NCBI GenBank assembly: GCA_036403155.1
Contig: DASWRM010000079.1
Span: 1-64,000 of the forward strand
Source: Gaiellales bacterium
Lineage (GTDB): Bacteria; Actinomycetota; Thermoleophilia; Gaiellales; JAICJC01
Direction: 5' to 3'
DNA length: 64,000 nt
Position numbers and translations under genes: made by a program. The notes beneath the pieces were generated by a model that searched no databases, was not told where the DNA came from, and worked only from the letters and a program-made list of their open reading frames with translations. Shown one piece after another: positions 8,790-17,917 of the stretch (the first letter of the stretch is position 1; each line of letters opens with the position of its first letter).

Positions 8790-8963
8790 CTACCGGCGGG
8801 TCGGGCGGCGCACCAGCTCGCCGCCGCAGTTGGGGCAGACGCCGTCCATTGCGGCGGCGCAGGCGGGACAGAAGGTGCACTCGAAGCTGCAGATGCGGGC
8901 ATCGTCCACGGCGTCCAGCGGCCGCTCGCAGCGCTCGCACGCGGTGCGCATCTCCAGGGCCAT
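8790..8963 (-). CDS. DUF1272 zinc-ribbon protein
   Basis: A 57-residue Cys-rich protein. It matches DUF1272: an [16 protein letters not shown] start, an [15 protein letters not shown] core and a [13 protein letters not shown] end. Eight cysteines, several in CxxC pairs, suggest two zinc sites. Function is unknown; members are found next to diverse genes. It starts 23 bp from the divergent threonine aldolase start and the two share a double -10 box at 8969-8978. Its own -10 (TATCGT on the minus strand, 8974-8969) is 5 nt before ATG. Confidence 0.88.
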   Translation of the reverse strand: MALEMRTACERCERPLDAVDDARICSFECTFCPACAAAMDGVCPNCGGELVRRPTRR

Positions 8964-8968
8964 GCGAC

Positions 8969-8978
8969 ACGATACCCT
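8969..8978. promoter_or_regulatory. Bidirectional promoter with overlapping -10 boxes
   Basis: On the minus strand TATCGT (complement of 8969-8974) serves DUF1272. On the plus strand TACCCT (8973-8978) serves ltaE. The boxes share the central TA at 8973-8974. The two start codons are only 23 bp apart, so both mRNAs must be leaderless or nearly so, and two polymerases could not open the site at once. The same geometry recurs at 36805-36814. Confidence 0.6.
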
Positions 8979-8986
8979 GCACCGCC

Positions 8987-10018
8987 ATGCGCCCCGTCGA
9001 CCTCCGCTCCGACACCGTCACGCGGCCCACGCCGGAGATGCGCCGCGCCATGGCGGACGCCGCGGTGGGCGACGACGTGTGGGGCGACGATCCGACGGTG
9101 ATCGAGCTCGAGCGGGAGGTCGCCCGCATGCTCGGGAAGGATGCGGCGCTCTACGTTCCGTCGGGCCACATGGGCAACCAGGTGGCAATCAGGTCGCAGA
9201 CGCGGGTGGGCGACGAGATCCTCGTCCACGAGCTGGCGCACGTGGTCGTCCACGAGCAGGGTGCCTGCGCGGTGTTGTCCGGTGTGCAGACGCGCATGGT
9301 CGCCGGGGAGCGGGGGATGCCGGATCCCGACACGCTTGCCGGCTGGCTTCGCGATCCGTCCGACGTGCACCATGCGCGCCAGAGCCTTGTCTGCCTTGAG
9401 AACACGGTCGGCGAGCAGGGTGGGCTGGTCTACCCGCAGGAGCGGATCGACGCCGTCGCCCGGTTCGCGCGCGAGAGGGGGATGGCCGTGCACATGGACG
9501 GCGCGCGCCTGTGGAATGCTGCGGTCGCCTCCGGGAGCGACCCCGCGCGCATCGTCCGGGACGTCGACAGCGTCTCCGTCTGCTTCTCCAAGGGGCTGGG
9601 CGCTCCGGTTGGCTCGGCGGTGGTCGGGAGCGCCGGGATGATCGACACCGCCCGGCGCAACCGCAAGCTGTTCGGCGGCGGCATGCGGCAGGCGGGGATC
9701 ATCGCCGCCGGTGCGCTGCACGCCCTGCGCCACCACGTCGAGCGCCTGGCCGAGGACCATCGGAATGCGCGCGCGCTGGCGGAAGGGCTCGCCGGTTCCC
9801 GGCGGCTGCATGTCGACCCCGACCGCGTCGAGACGAACATCGTCTTCGCGACCGTGCCGGAGGGCGAGGACGCCGGCGCGCTCGTCCGCGAGATGGCGGA
9901 TGCGGGTGTGCTGTGCGCCGATCTCAACCCCGCCACGATCCGCTTCGTGACCCACCTCGATGCGGGGGAACAGGCCGTTTCCGACGCCCTGGAGCGGTTG
10001 CGCCCGCTGCTACGATGA
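8987..10018 (+). CDS. ltaE: Low-specificity L-threonine aldolase
   Basis: PLP enzyme cleaving L-threonine/allo-threonine to glycine and acetaldehyde; 343 residues. Family start [16 protein letters not shown], the [11 protein letters not shown] substrate loop, and the PLP lysine in [14 protein letters not shown] (about residue 200) are all present, as is [11 protein letters not shown] with the PLP-ring Asp. ATG 8987 is 8 nt after TACCCT. The last codons overlap the -10 box (TACGAT, 10011-10016) of rpmE. Glycine metabolism is also represented by glyA at 14462. Confidence 0.95.
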   Translation: MRPVDLRSDTVTRPTPEMRRAMADAAVGDDVWGDDPTVIELEREVARMLGKDAALYVPSGHMGNQVAIRSQTRVGDEILVHELAHVVVHEQGACAVLSGVQTRMVAGERGMPDPDTLAGWLRDPSDVHHARQSLVCLENTVGEQGGLVYPQERIDAVARFARERGMAVHMDGARLWNAAVASGSDPARIVRDVDSVSVCFSKGLGAPVGSAVVGSAGMIDTARRNRKLFGGGMRQAGIIAAGALHALRHHVERLAEDHRNARALAEGLAGSRRLHVDPDRVETNIVFATVPEGEDAGALVREMADAGVLCADLNPATIRFVTHLDAGEQAVSDALERLRPLLR

Positions 10019-10022
10019 GGTC

Positions 10023-10229
10023 ATGAAGACAGACATCCATCCCGACTACGTCGTCGCCCGGGTGCACTGCTCGTGCGGCAACGAGTTCCTGACACGCTCC
10101 ACCAAGCCCGAGCTCTCGGTCGAGATCTGCTCCGAGTGCCACCCGTTCTACACGGGCAAGCAGAAGCTGGTCGACACCGGCGGCCGCGTCGAGCGGTTCC
10201 GGCGGCGCCAGGCCCGCAGCGGCTCCTAG
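10023..10229 (+). CDS. rpmE: 50S ribosomal protein L31 (zinc-binding form)
   Basis: A 68-residue L31: MKTDIHPDY start, [11 protein letters not shown], then [25 protein letters not shown]. The CSCGN and CSECHP cysteine pairs indicate the C+ (zinc-binding) paralogue. The -10 box TACGAT ends 6 nt before ATG, so it is probably leaderless. Position ahead of prfA and prmC is the usual actinobacterial arrangement. Confidence 0.97.
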   Translation: MKTDIHPDYVVARVHCSCGNEFLTRSTKPELSVEICSECHPFYTGKQKLVDTGGRVERFRRRQARSGS

Positions 10230-10291
10230 CGAGCCCTTGCCTTCCGGGTGCGCTCATCGTGGGCGTCCCGCATGCCGACAATGATTGCGAC

Positions 10292-11212
10292 ATGAGCGCG
10301 AACGTTGGTGGACAGGCCGTCCTCGAGGGCGTGATGATGCGCACCCCGTCCTCGTGGTCGGTCGCCGTGCGGCGGCCCGACGGCGGGGTGTCGTGCATCT
10401 CGAACCCGGTCAGCAGCCCGGCGTCCCGGCGCGGGTGGCTGCGGCTGCCGGTGATCCGGGGCATCGTCGCGCTGGTCGAGTCGCTCACGATCGGATTCCG
10501 CGCGCTCGCCATCTCCGCCAGCGTCGCTGCCCAGGAGGAGGGCGACGACGGCGAGGTGTCGGCCGAGCTGACGCGCGGGCAGCTGCTGTTCGCGTTCGCC
10601 ATGGCGATCGGGTTCACGGTGATCGTGTTCAAGGTCTCGCCGGCCGTCCTGACGGAGCTGCTGCCGATCCACTCGACCGGCCTGTTCGTCGTCGTCGAGG
10701 GGCTGATCCGCGTCACCCTGCTGATCGCCTACCTGGCGCTGATCTCGCTGATCCCCGACCTGCGCCGCGTCTTCCAGTACCACGCGGCCGAGCACAAGGC
10801 GATCAACGCCTACGAGGACGGGGCCGAGCTGACGCCCGAGCGCGTGCAGACGTACTCCAAGATCCACCTCCGCTGCGGCACGGCCTTCCTGCTCTGGGTG
10901 ATGGTGATCGCGGTGTTCGTGTTCGCACTGGTCGGCCGGCCGGCATGGCCCGTGCTGATCGCGTCGCGCGTGCTGCTGCTGCCGGTCATCGCCGGCCTCG
11001 CGTATGAGCTGATCCGGTTCGGCGGCAAGCATCCCAGGAACCGCATCGTCCGCACGCTGCTCGCTCCGGGGCTGTGGCTGCAGGGGCTGACGACGCGCGA
11101 GCCGACGCTCGACCAGGTCGAGGTCTCGATCAACGCCCTGCGCGACGTTCTGGCGGCCGAGGAGCGCTCGCGCGCCGAGCGCGGCGAGAGCCGAGTCGAG
11201 GTCATGGCCTAG
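10292..11212 (+). CDS. DUF1385 membrane protein
   Basis: A 306-residue conserved membrane protein (YqhQ-like). The N-terminal NVGGQAVLEGVMMRTP motif and the central RRVFQYHAAEHKAINAYE motif, with paired His/Glu, define DUF1385. About four to five hydrophobic segments are visible (near residues 105-125, 130-150, 215-235, 238-255). It commonly sits next to prfA and rpmE in Actinobacteria and Firmicutes, but no biochemical role is established. The conserved His/Glu suggests metal binding; this is inference. No strong promoter was seen; a weak GACAAT lies 9 nt upstream. Confidence 0.9.
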   Translation: MSANVGGQAVLEGVMMRTPSSWSVAVRRPDGGVSCISNPVSSPASRRGWLRLPVIRGIVALVESLTIGFRALAISASVAAQEEGDDGEVSAELTRGQLLFAFAMAIGFTVIVFKVSPAVLTELLPIHSTGLFVVVEGLIRVTLLIAYLALISLIPDLRRVFQYHAAEHKAINAYEDGAELTPERVQTYSKIHLRCGTAFLLWVMVIAVFVFALVGRPAWPVLIASRVLLLPVIAGLAYELIRFGGKHPRNRIVRTLLAPGLWLQGLTTREPTLDQVEVSINALRDVLAAEERSRAERGESRVEVMA

Positions 11213-11220
11213 CGAGCCGC

Positions 11221-11242
11221 GCGGCCGCCTGAGGGCGGCCGC
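11221..11242 (+). terminator. Hairpin after the DUF1385 gene
   Basis: GCGGCCGCC (11221-11229) and GGCGGCCGC (11234-11242) form a perfect 9-bp stem with a 4-nt TGAG loop, starting 8 bp after the stop codon. There is no U-tract, so termination efficiency is uncertain. prfA has its own -10 box downstream (11285-11290), which fits a transcription break here. Confidence 0.5.
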
Positions 11243-11297
11243 CAACGGGCAGGGCGGTGGCATGGGGCCTTCCGGGCTGTCCCGTATCCTGCACGGC

Positions 11298-12380
11298 ATG
11301 GAGCCTCTCGTCGCAGAGATCGAGCGCAGCTTCGCCGAGTTGGAGCGCCAGCTCGGCGACCCGTCGCTGATGGGCGACCAGAAGCGCTACGCGGAGGTGG
11401 CTCGGCGCCACAAGCAGCTGTCGCGTGCGCACGAGCTGGCTCAGCGCTGGCGCGCGCTCACGGCGCAGCAGGCGGAGGCGTCCGAGATGCTCGCCGACAG
11501 CGATGAGGAGATCCGCGCGCTCGCGCAGGAGCAGCTCTCCGAGGCGCGTGCCGACCTGCCCGGGCTGGAGGAGGAGCTGCGCACCGAGATGCTCGAGCGC
11601 GACCCGGCGGATGACAAGGATGTGATCGTCGAGATCCGCGCCGGCACCGGCGGCGACGAGGCCGCCCTGTTCGCCGGCGACCTGTACCAGATGCTCACCC
11701 GCTACGCCGAGCAGCGCGGCTTCAAGGCGGAGCTGATGACGGTGGCCGGCGGGGACGCCGGCGGGTACAAGGAGGTCGCGTTCGAGATCCGCGGCGACGG
11801 CGCGTACTCGGTGTTCAAGTACGAGAGCGGCGTCCATCGCGTGCAGCGGGTGCCCGCCACCGAGTCACAGGGGCGGATCCACACCTCCACCGCGACGGTC
11901 GCCGTGTTGCCGGAGGCGGAGGAGGTCGACGTCGACGTCAACCAGAACGATCTGCGCATCGACGTGTTCCGGTCGGGTGGGCACGGCGGGCAGTCCGTGA
12001 ACACGACCGACTCCGCCGTGCGGATCACGCACCTGCCGTCCGGCCTCGTCGTCACCTGCCAGGACGAGCGGTCGCAGCTCCAGAACAAGGAGCGGGCGAT
12101 GAAGATCCTGCGCGCCCGGCTGTTCGAGGCCGAGCGGGAGCGGGCCCAGCAGGAGGCGTCGGCGGCGCGGCTGTCCCAGATCGGAACGGGCGAGCGCAGC
12201 GAGAAGATCCGCACCTACAACTATCCGCAGAACCGGGCGACCGACCACCGCATCAACCTCGATCGCAGCCTCGAAACCGTCCTCACGGGGCACCTGCAGC
12301 CGTTCACCGACGCGCTTGCGGCCGAGGAGCGCCGGATGAAGCTCGTCGCGGCGGGCACGGCGGCGCCCAGTCCGGCGTGA
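11298..12380 (+). CDS. prfA: Peptide chain release factor 1
   Basis: Terminates translation at UAA/UAG; 360 residues. The GGQ catalytic motif is in [17 protein letters not shown]. The codon-recognition PxT motif region ([14 protein letters not shown]) is also present. ATG 11298 follows TATCCT (11285-11290) by 7 nt, favouring this start over an upstream in-frame one at 11262. The last 4 bases overlap prmC, whose product methylates the GGQ glutamine, so the substrate and its modifier are translationally coupled. Confidence 0.98.
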   Translation: MEPLVAEIERSFAELERQLGDPSLMGDQKRYAEVARRHKQLSRAHELAQRWRALTAQQAEASEMLADSDEEIRALAQEQLSEARADLPGLEEELRTEMLERDPADDKDVIVEIRAGTGGDEAALFAGDLYQMLTRYAEQRGFKAELMTVAGGDAGGYKEVAFEIRGDGAYSVFKYESGVHRVQRVPATESQGRIHTSTATVAVLPEAEEVDVDVNQNDLRIDVFRSGGHGGQSVNTTDSAVRITHLPSGLVVTCQDERSQLQNKERAMKILRARLFEAERERAQQEASAARLSQIGTGERSEKIRTYNYPQNRATDHRINLDRSLETVLTGHLQPFTDALAAEERRMKLVAAGTAAPSPA

Positions 12381-13219
12381 TCACGCTGGCGGAGGTGCTC
12401 CGCCGGTCGACCGCGTACCTCGAGTCGCACGGCAGCCCGACGGCCCGCCTGGACGCCGAGCTGCTGCTCTCGCACGGCCTCGGGCTGTCGCGGGTCGAGC
12501 TCTACACGCAGTTCGACCGGCCGCTGACCGAGGCGGAACTGGAGGCGTGCCGTGAGCTCGTCCGGCGCCGGGGCACCCGCGAGCCGGTCGCCTACGTGAT
12601 CGGCCGCTGGGGCTTCCGGCGGCTGGATCTCGAGGTCGACAGCCGTGTGCTGGTGCCGCGGCCCGAGACCGAGGCGGTCGTCGACCGCTGCCTGGGGGTG
12701 CTCGACGGACGCGACGCGCCGGAGGTGGTCGACGTCGGCACCGGCTCGGGGGCGATCGCGCTCGCGATCGCGGATGAGCGGCCGGATGCCGTCGTCACCG
12801 CCTGCGACATCTCGGCCGACGCGCTCGAGGTTGCCCGTGCGAACGCTGCCCGGCTGGGGCTGGACGTGACGTTCGTCCAGTCCGACCTGCTTGACGCGGT
12901 GCCGGGCGGCCCGTTCGACCTGGTCGTCTCGAACCCGCCATACGTGTCCGCCGCCGAGATCGACCGGCTCGAGCCGGAAGTGGCGGTGCATGAGCCGCGT
13001 TTGGCGACCGTGGCCGGCGCGGACGGTCTCGAGGTCTATTCGCGGCTGCTTCCGCATGCGGCCGGGCGGCTTCGCCCCGGCGGCGCGGTTGTCCTGGAGT
13101 GCGGCGCCGGGCAGGCTCAGCGGCTGGTCGCGGAGCTGCGCGGCCTTGGCTACGGTGACCCCGCCGTGGACACGGATCTGGCCGGCATCGAACGGGTCGT
13201 ATGGGCGACGTGGCCGTGA
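12377..13219 (+). CDS. prmC: Release factor glutamine methyltransferase
   Basis: SAM-dependent methyltransferase for the GGQ glutamine of RF1 and RF2; 280 residues. An N-terminal helical domain is followed by the Rossmann fold: [15 protein letters not shown] (SAM loop) and the diagnostic VVSNPPYVS (NPPY). GTG 12377 overlaps the prfA stop by 4 bp. The 3' end overlaps tsaC. Both release factor genes (prfA here, prfB at 51231) are in the window. Confidence 0.97.
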   Translation: MITLAEVLRRSTAYLESHGSPTARLDAELLLSHGLGLSRVELYTQFDRPLTEAELEACRELVRRRGTREPVAYVIGRWGFRRLDLEVDSRVLVPRPETEAVVDRCLGVLDGRDAPEVVDVGTGSGAIALAIADERPDAVVTACDISADALEVARANAARLGLDVTFVQSDLLDAVPGGPFDLVVSNPPYVSAAEIDRLEPEVAVHEPRLATVAGADGLEVYSRLLPHAAGRLRPGGAVVLECGAGQAQRLVAELRGLGYGDPAVDTDLAGIERVVWATWP

Positions 13220-13815
13220 CCGTTCCCGGCGGCGCCGTGCGGCTGCTGCTGGACGGCGAGCTGGCGCTGCTTCCGACCGACACCGTCTACGGGATCGCGG
13301 CAGCTGCCGGGTGCGCCGCTGCGTGCGAGCGGCTGTACGCGCTGAAGAGCCGCCCGGCGTCACAGGCGACCGCGATCATGCTGGGGTCGGTGGACGGCCT
13401 GACCGCGGCACTGCCGGAGCTCGGCGGCCGTGCGCTGGCGGCGTGCCGCCGACTGCTGCCCGGCGCGGTGACCGTGATCGTCGAGAACCCGGCGCACCGC
13501 TTCGCGCACGCCTGCGGCGCGCGGACGGACCGGATCGGCGTGCGCGTTCCCCGGCTCGCGCCCGCGGTCGCGGGCCTGGCCGACGACGCCGGCGGGCTGG
13601 TGATCACCAGCGCGAACCTGCGCGGCGGACCCGACCCCGCCAGGCTGGCGGACGTGCCCGGCGCGTTGCGACGGGCCGCGGCGTTCGCCGTGGACGGCGG
13701 AGCGCTTCCGGGACTGCCGTCCTCGGTGATCGACGTCACCGGCGAGCGGCCGGTGGTGCTGCGGGAGGGGCCCGACTTGGGCGGCGTGCTCGCCGCGTTG
13801 GGAGGGGATGCATGA
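13201..13815 (+). CDS. tsaC: Threonylcarbamoyl-AMP synthase (Sua5/YciO/YrdC family)
   Basis: Makes threonylcarbamoyl-AMP from threonine, bicarbonate and ATP for t6A37 of ANN-decoding tRNAs. At 204 residues it is the short TsaC form without a Sua5 C-terminal domain. LLPTDTVYGIAA, LKSRPASQATAIML (basic K/R pocket) and LVITSANLRGG are the family motifs. Two starts are possible: ATG 13201 (19-bp overlap with prmC) or GTG 13216 (a 4-bp GTGA overlap, the style used by many pairs here); the longer is listed. It is followed by a rhodanese-like gene with a 4-bp overlap. Confidence 0.93.
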   Translation: MGDVAVTVPGGAVRLLLDGELALLPTDTVYGIAAAAGCAAACERLYALKSRPASQATAIMLGSVDGLTAALPELGGRALAACRRLLPGAVTVIVENPAHRFAHACGARTDRIGVRVPRLAPAVAGLADDAGGLVITSANLRGGPDPARLADVPGALRRAAAFAVDGGALPGLPSSVIDVTGERPVVLREGPDLGGVLAALGGDA

Positions 13816-14207
13816 GCGATCCCGGTGGCATCGACCGGCTGTTGGAGGAGGAGCGGCGCCTGCTCGACCGCCTGACGCCGGAGCAGGCGCGCGATGCGGC
13901 CGCTCGCGGAGGGCTGATCATCGACACCCGCAGCCACGAGCAGCGGCGGGCGGGAGGCACCGTGCCGGGCGCGGTGCGGATCCACCGAAACGTCCTCGAG
14001 TGGCGCGTCGACCCGCGGTCGGGGCATCAGGATCCGCGCATCGCTGCGGCAACGGGGCCGCTCGTGATCATGTGCGAGCAGGGCTACTCGTCGAGCCTCG
14101 CGGCGGCGACGCTGAAACGGCTCGGGATCGAGCAGGCGACGGACATGGCCGGCGGCTTCGAGGCATGGCTGGCGGCGGGACTGCCGGTCGAGCCGGTGAC
14201 CGACTGA
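13812..14207 (+). CDS. Rhodanese-like domain protein
   Basis: A single rhodanese domain of 131 residues. LIIDTRSHEQRRAGGTVPGA is the CH2A-like entry and VIMCEQGYSSSLAA contains the active-site Cys in a six-residue loop, so sulfur or persulfide transfer is possible. It overlaps the end of tsaC by 4 bp, so co-expression with the tRNA-modifying enzyme is likely; a functional tie to tRNA sulfur chemistry is only a guess. The stop is 4 bp before repeat element copy B. Confidence 0.9.
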   Translation: MSDPGGIDRLLEEERRLLDRLTPEQARDAAARGGLIIDTRSHEQRRAGGTVPGAVRIHRNVLEWRVDPRSGHQDPRIAAATGPLVIMCEQGYSSSLAAATLKRLGIEQATDMAGGFEAWLAAGLPVEPVTD

Positions 14208-14211
14208 AGCG

Positions 14212-14352
14212 TCCCATATCGGCCGGAAAAGGGGTCGGAGCCCGTCACGGCCCCCGCGCGCGAATCGTGGCTCCCCCGCGGGCCTCACGCAGAAGCTGTG
14301 ACCAGACCGCAGCCGCAGCGTCCGATAGCGGCCCGAAAAGGGCTCAGAGCCC
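14212..14352 (-). repeat. Composite 141-bp dispersed repeat, copy B
   Basis: Reverse-oriented second copy of the element at 2945-3085. Modules lie at 14212-14243 and 14321-14352, again 109 bp apart. Module sequences start TCCnATAnCGGCC, pass through AAAAGGG and end GAGCCC, differing from copy A modules at only a few positions each. The element fills most of the intergenic space between the rhodanese gene and glyA. An exact GGGCTCAGAGCCC palindrome occurs in module 14321-14352. Confidence 0.85.
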
Positions 14353-14461
14353 GATCCGGGTGGCGGCACAGGATCGTTAGGCACCCGTGACGTGTCGCCG
14401 CGTCGCTGTTGCGGGCTTCCGGTAGCATCGCCCGACCCGCAGGGATCGGACAGGGGAGGCG

Positions 14462-15754
14462 ATGGTGGCCACGGCCGAGCAGACGTTGAAGGCATTCCAG
14501 ACGGCCGGTTTGGCCGAGACCGACTCCACGATCGCTGCGCTCGTCGATCGCGAGCTCGGCCGGCAGCGCGATCAACTCGAGCTGATCGCCTCCGAGAACT
14601 TCACCTGGCCGGCCGTGCTCGAGGCCGTCGGCTCGGTGCTGACCAACAAGTACGCCGAGGGCTACCCCGGTCGCCGGTACTACGGCGGCTGCGAGTGGAT
14701 CGACGAGATCGAGCAGCTCGCCATCGACCGCGCAAGGGAGCTGTTCGGTGCCGACCACGCCAACGTCCAGCCGCACGCCGGCGCGCCCGCCAACATGGCC
14801 GCCTACTTCGCGCTGATCCAGCCCGGCGATGCGATCCTCGGGCTGCGGCTCGACCACGGCGGCCACCTCACGCACGGCCTCAAGGTCAACTTCTCCGGCC
14901 GGCTCTACGACGTCCACGCCTACGGCGTGCGGCGGGAGGACAGCCTGATCGACTTCGACGAGGTGCGCTCGCTCGCGCACGAGCACCGCCCGAAGCTGAT
15001 CGTGGCCGGTGCGTCGGCCTACCCGCGGATCATCGACGCGGCGCCGTTCCGCGAGATCGCCGACGAGGTGGGCGCCCGGCTGATGGTCGACATGGCGCAC
15101 TTCGCCGGCCTGGTGGCGGCCGGCCTGCACCCCAACCCGGTCGAGCACGCCGACGTCGTCACGTCCACCACGCACAAGACGCTCGCCGGCCCGCGCTCGG
15201 GCCTCGTTCTCTGCCGCGAGGAGCACGCCGCCGCCGTCGACAAGGCGGTCTTCCCGGGCCTCCAGGGCGGGCCGCTGTGCCACGTCGTCGCCGCCAAGGC
15301 CGTCTGCTTCAAGATCGCCCAGAGCGAGGGGTTCCGCGACTACCAGGCGCAGATCGTGGCGAACGCCAGGACGCTTGCCGACACCCTGATCGACGGCGGC
15401 CTCAAGCTGCTCACCGGCGGCACGGACAACCACTTGCTCCAGCTCGACCTGCGCGGCACCGAGCTGTCGGGCAAGGACGCGGAGGAGCGCCTCCACGAGG
15501 TGGCGATCACGGTCAACCGCAACACCGTTCCCTACGACGAGCGGCCGCCGGCGATCGCATCCGGGGTGCGCATCGGCACGCCGGCCGCCACGATGCGCGG
15601 CATGGTCGAGGAGGACATGCGCGAGATCGGCGCGATCATCCTGGAGACGCTCGACCCCGCCGCCGACCTCGCCGCCCTCCGCGAGCGCACGCGCGAGCTG
15701 CTCGCCGCACATCCGTTGTATCCCGCCTTCGGGCACGGCTTCACCGCCAGCTGA
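14462..15754 (+). CDS. glyA: Serine hydroxymethyltransferase
   Basis: PLP enzyme interconverting serine and glycine with tetrahydrofolate; 430 residues. [33 protein letters not shown], the [10 protein letters not shown] loop and the PLP lysine in [14 protein letters not shown] are diagnostic. The phosphate-binding loop usually read SGSQAN or SGAQAN is AGAPAN here (about residues 104-109), losing both serines. ATG 14462 is preceded by a GGGGAGG ribosome-binding site, and a TAGCAT -10 box lies at 14423-14428, so this gene has a normal leader unlike many neighbours. Confidence 0.97.
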   Translation: MVATAEQTLKAFQTAGLAETDSTIAALVDRELGRQRDQLELIASENFTWPAVLEAVGSVLTNKYAEGYPGRRYYGGCEWIDEIEQLAIDRARELFGADHANVQPHAGAPANMAAYFALIQPGDAILGLRLDHGGHLTHGLKVNFSGRLYDVHAYGVRREDSLIDFDEVRSLAHEHRPKLIVAGASAYPRIIDAAPFREIADEVGARLMVDMAHFAGLVAAGLHPNPVEHADVVTSTTHKTLAGPRSGLVLCREEHAAAVDKAVFPGLQGGPLCHVVAAKAVCFKIAQSEGFRDYQAQIVANARTLADTLIDGGLKLLTGGTDNHLLQLDLRGTELSGKDAEERLHEVAITVNRNTVPYDERPPAIASGVRIGTPAATMRGMVEEDMREIGAIILETLDPAADLAALRERTRELLAAHPLYPAFGHGFTAS

Positions 15755-15757
15755 CGC

Positions 15758-16384
15758 ATGCCGCTCACGGTCGTCGACCACCCGCTGGTGCAGCACAAGC
15801 TCGGCCTGCTGCGGGAGGCCTCGACGACGACCCGCGATTTCCGCGCGCTTGCGGGCGAGATCGCCGCCTTCCTCTGTTACGAGGCCACCCGCACGCTCGA
15901 GCTGGAGCCCGTCACGGTGACCACGCCGCTCGAGCAGACGACCGGGGCGCGGGTCTCCGGCAAGAAGCTCGGCGTGGTCGCGGTCCTCCGCGCAGGCGTC
16001 GGGATGCTGGACGCCGTGCTCGACCTCGTGCCGGTCGCGCGCGTGGGCTTCGTCGGCCTCTACCGGGACGAGCAGACGCTCGAGCCCGTGGAGTACTACT
16101 GCAAGCTCCCGGGCGACCTCGAGGCGCGTGACGTCTTCGTCCTCGACCCGATGCTGGCGACCGGCGGCTCGGCGTCCGCCGCGGTGGCGCTGTGCAAGGA
16201 GCGCGGCGCACGCCGTGTGGTGCTGCTCTCGCTCGTCGCAGCGCCCGAGGGCGTCGCGCGGATCGAGGCGGAGCATCCGGACGTCGAGGTGATCGTCGCC
16301 GCCCTCGACCGAGCCCTCGACGAGCGTGGCTACATCCGGCCGGGCCTCGGCGACGCCGGCGACCGGCTGTACGGCACTCGGTGA
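15758..16384 (+). CDS. upp: Uracil phosphoribosyltransferase
   Basis: Pyrimidine salvage: uracil + PRPP gives UMP; 208 residues. HPLVQHKLGLLREASTTTRDF is the family N-terminus. VVAVLRAGVGMLD and VFVLDPMLATGGSASAA (PRPP loop) form the active site, with the uracil-binding YIRPGLGDAGDRLYGT at the C-terminus. Only 3 bp separate it from glyA, so the two are an operon. Confidence 0.97.
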   Translation: MPLTVVDHPLVQHKLGLLREASTTTRDFRALAGEIAAFLCYEATRTLELEPVTVTTPLEQTTGARVSGKKLGVVAVLRAGVGMLDAVLDLVPVARVGFVGLYRDEQTLEPVEYYCKLPGDLEARDVFVLDPMLATGGSASAAVALCKERGARRVVLLSLVAAPEGVARIEAEHPDVEVIVAALDRALDERGYIRPGLGDAGDRLYGTR

Positions 16385-16454
16385 CCTGAACGGAAACGGC
16401 ATCCCAGCCGGTCTCCTCGCCGCTCACGACCACGGGTCGCTGTAGGCTCCGGAC

Positions 16455-17582
16455 ATGAACGGCGGGCTGATCGACTATCAGGCGGCCGTCGTGGGCTTCG
16501 CGGTGGCGTTCCTGCTGGCGGTGCTGCTCACGCCCGTCGTCAGCCAGGCGGCCTGGATGACGGGAGTGGTGGACGCCTCCAAGGACGAGCGGCGCCTGCA
16601 CGAACGCCCGACCCCGCTGCTCGGCGGCCTCGCCATCCTGGGCGCGATCATCATCCCGTCGGTCGCGCTCGGCCACAACCACGGGTTCTGGGGCATCGTC
16701 GCCGGTGCCACGCTGATGTGCGCGCTCGGGGCGCTCGACGACATCCGCCCGCTGCATCCCGGTGCCAAGTTGCTCGGGATAACCGCCATCGCGGTGATAC
16801 CGGCATCGCTCGACGTGACCATCGACCACGTCACCCTGCCGCTCGTCGGCGCCTTCGACCTCGGCATCTGGCAGTACCCGCTGACCGTGGTGTGGATCGT
16901 CGCCATCGCGAACATCGTCAACTTCATCGACGGATTGGACGGGCTGGCCGCGGGCTTCTGCGCGATCGCGTCGATCACCTTCGCGATCCTCTCCGCGTCG
17001 CTCGGCCGCGTGGACGCGGCGGCGATCAGCGCCATCGTCGCGGGAGCCGCGATCGGGTTCCTGATCTACAACTTCAACCCGGCGACCATCTTCATGGGCG
17101 ATTCCGGCTCGCTGATGCTCGGATACCTGCTGGCTGCGCTGTCGATCCAGGGCGTGCTGAAGACGGCAGCGGCCGTCTCGCTGGTGTTCCCGCTGGTCGT
17201 GCTCGCGCTGCCGATCCTCGACACCTCGTTCGTGATCCTGAAGCGCCTCAAGTACCGCCAGCCGATCTACCAGGCCGACCGCTGGCACTTCCACCATCGC
17301 TTCGCGAACATCGGGTTCTCGCAGCGCCGCACCGCGCTCTACCTCTATGCGTGGTGCAGCTCGCTGTCGGCGCTTGCGCTCGCGGTGCGGTTCGTGCCCA
17401 ACCACCGCCACGACTGGAGCCCGGTCGCCGTGGCCGTGCTCGGCGGTCTCGGCCTGCTCGCCATCGTCACGTCGCTGTACGTCATCTACCTGCTCGAGAT
17501 CATCAAGGCGCGCCACCTGCGGGCGATCCGGCTGCGCCGGCGGGCCGGCGACCGTGTGCCACAAAGCGAGCGGGCAGCCTGA
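16455..17582 (+). CDS. wecA: Polyprenyl-phosphate GlcNAc-1-phosphate transferase (WecA/TagO family)
   Basis: Integral membrane enzyme moving a GlcNAc-1-phosphate-type sugar from the UDP-sugar to undecaprenyl phosphate, the first lipid-linked step of surface polymer synthesis. 375 residues with about ten membrane segments. GALDDIRPLHPGAKL (Mg/substrate), NIVNFIDGLDGLAAG, FMGDSGSLMLG and WHFHHRF match the MraY/WecA family. ATG 16455 follows TAGGCT (16443-16448) by 6 nt, so it is probably leaderless. Its position just before the atp operon is the mycobacterial order (rfe-atp). Confidence 0.94.
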   Translation: MNGGLIDYQAAVVGFAVAFLLAVLLTPVVSQAAWMTGVVDASKDERRLHERPTPLLGGLAILGAIIIPSVALGHNHGFWGIVAGATLMCALGALDDIRPLHPGAKLLGITAIAVIPASLDVTIDHVTLPLVGAFDLGIWQYPLTVVWIVAIANIVNFIDGLDGLAAGFCAIASITFAILSASLGRVDAAAISAIVAGAAIGFLIYNFNPATIFMGDSGSLMLGYLLAALSIQGVLKTAAAVSLVFPLVVLALPILDTSFVILKRLKYRQPIYQADRWHFHHRFANIGFSQRRTALYLYAWCSSLSALALAVRFVPNHRHDWSPVAVAVLGGLGLLAIVTSLYVIYLLEIIKARHLRAIRLRRRAGDRVPQSERAA

Positions 17583-17646
17583 CCGCGAATTGGGACTGTT
17601 TTCGCTGAATAAGGGCGTTCCCGCCGGTTCGGGCGACCGCTCCGTG

Positions 17647-17676
17647 TTGTCACATAGTCCCGGTTTCTGGCATACT
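17647..17676 (+). promoter_or_regulatory. Promoter of the first ATP synthase block
   Basis: TTGTCA (17647-17652) and CATACT (17671-17676) are separated by 18 bp, a good sigma-70/SigA-type pair, 46 bp before atpZ. It is the clearest full -35/-10 pair in the window. Confidence 0.6.
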
Positions 17677-17722
17677 GCCCGCGCCCGCCGAGTGATGTCG
17701 GCGGCGAGTACCGGACCGAAGC

Positions 17723-17917
17723 ATGGGTGAGCAGCGACCGGCCGCCTCGGCGGCCACAGCGGGGATGTTCCTGCTTGCTGCCCTCCTCCTGTGCGTCGGC
17801 CTGGGCCTCGGCGCCGGCTGGCTGGTGGGCAGCATCGTGGGAGGAGCGGCGGCCGGGTTCGCGATCGGGATCCCGCTCAGCTTCTACCTCGTGTACCGGC
17901 AGTACCGAGACATTTGA
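17723..17917 (+). CDS. AtpZ-like small membrane protein
   Basis: A 64-residue protein with two hydrophobic hairpin segments (about residues 13-33 and 36-56) rich in Gly, ending YRQYRDI. This fits the AtpZ (putative F0F1-ATPase subunit) family encoded ahead of atpB, which with AtpI helps assemble the c-ring or transport Mg/Ca. Identity rests on position, size and topology. Its stop overlaps the next gene by 4 bp (TTGA). Confidence 0.75.
   Translation: MGEQRPAASAATAGMFLLAALLLCVGLGLGAGWLVGSIVGGAAAGFAIGIPLSFYLVYRQYRDI

Noticed and set aside
13201-13219. Frameshift between prmC and tsaC
   Set aside because: Both proteins are complete; the 19-bp (or 4-bp, if GTG 13216 is used) overlap is ordinary operon packing.
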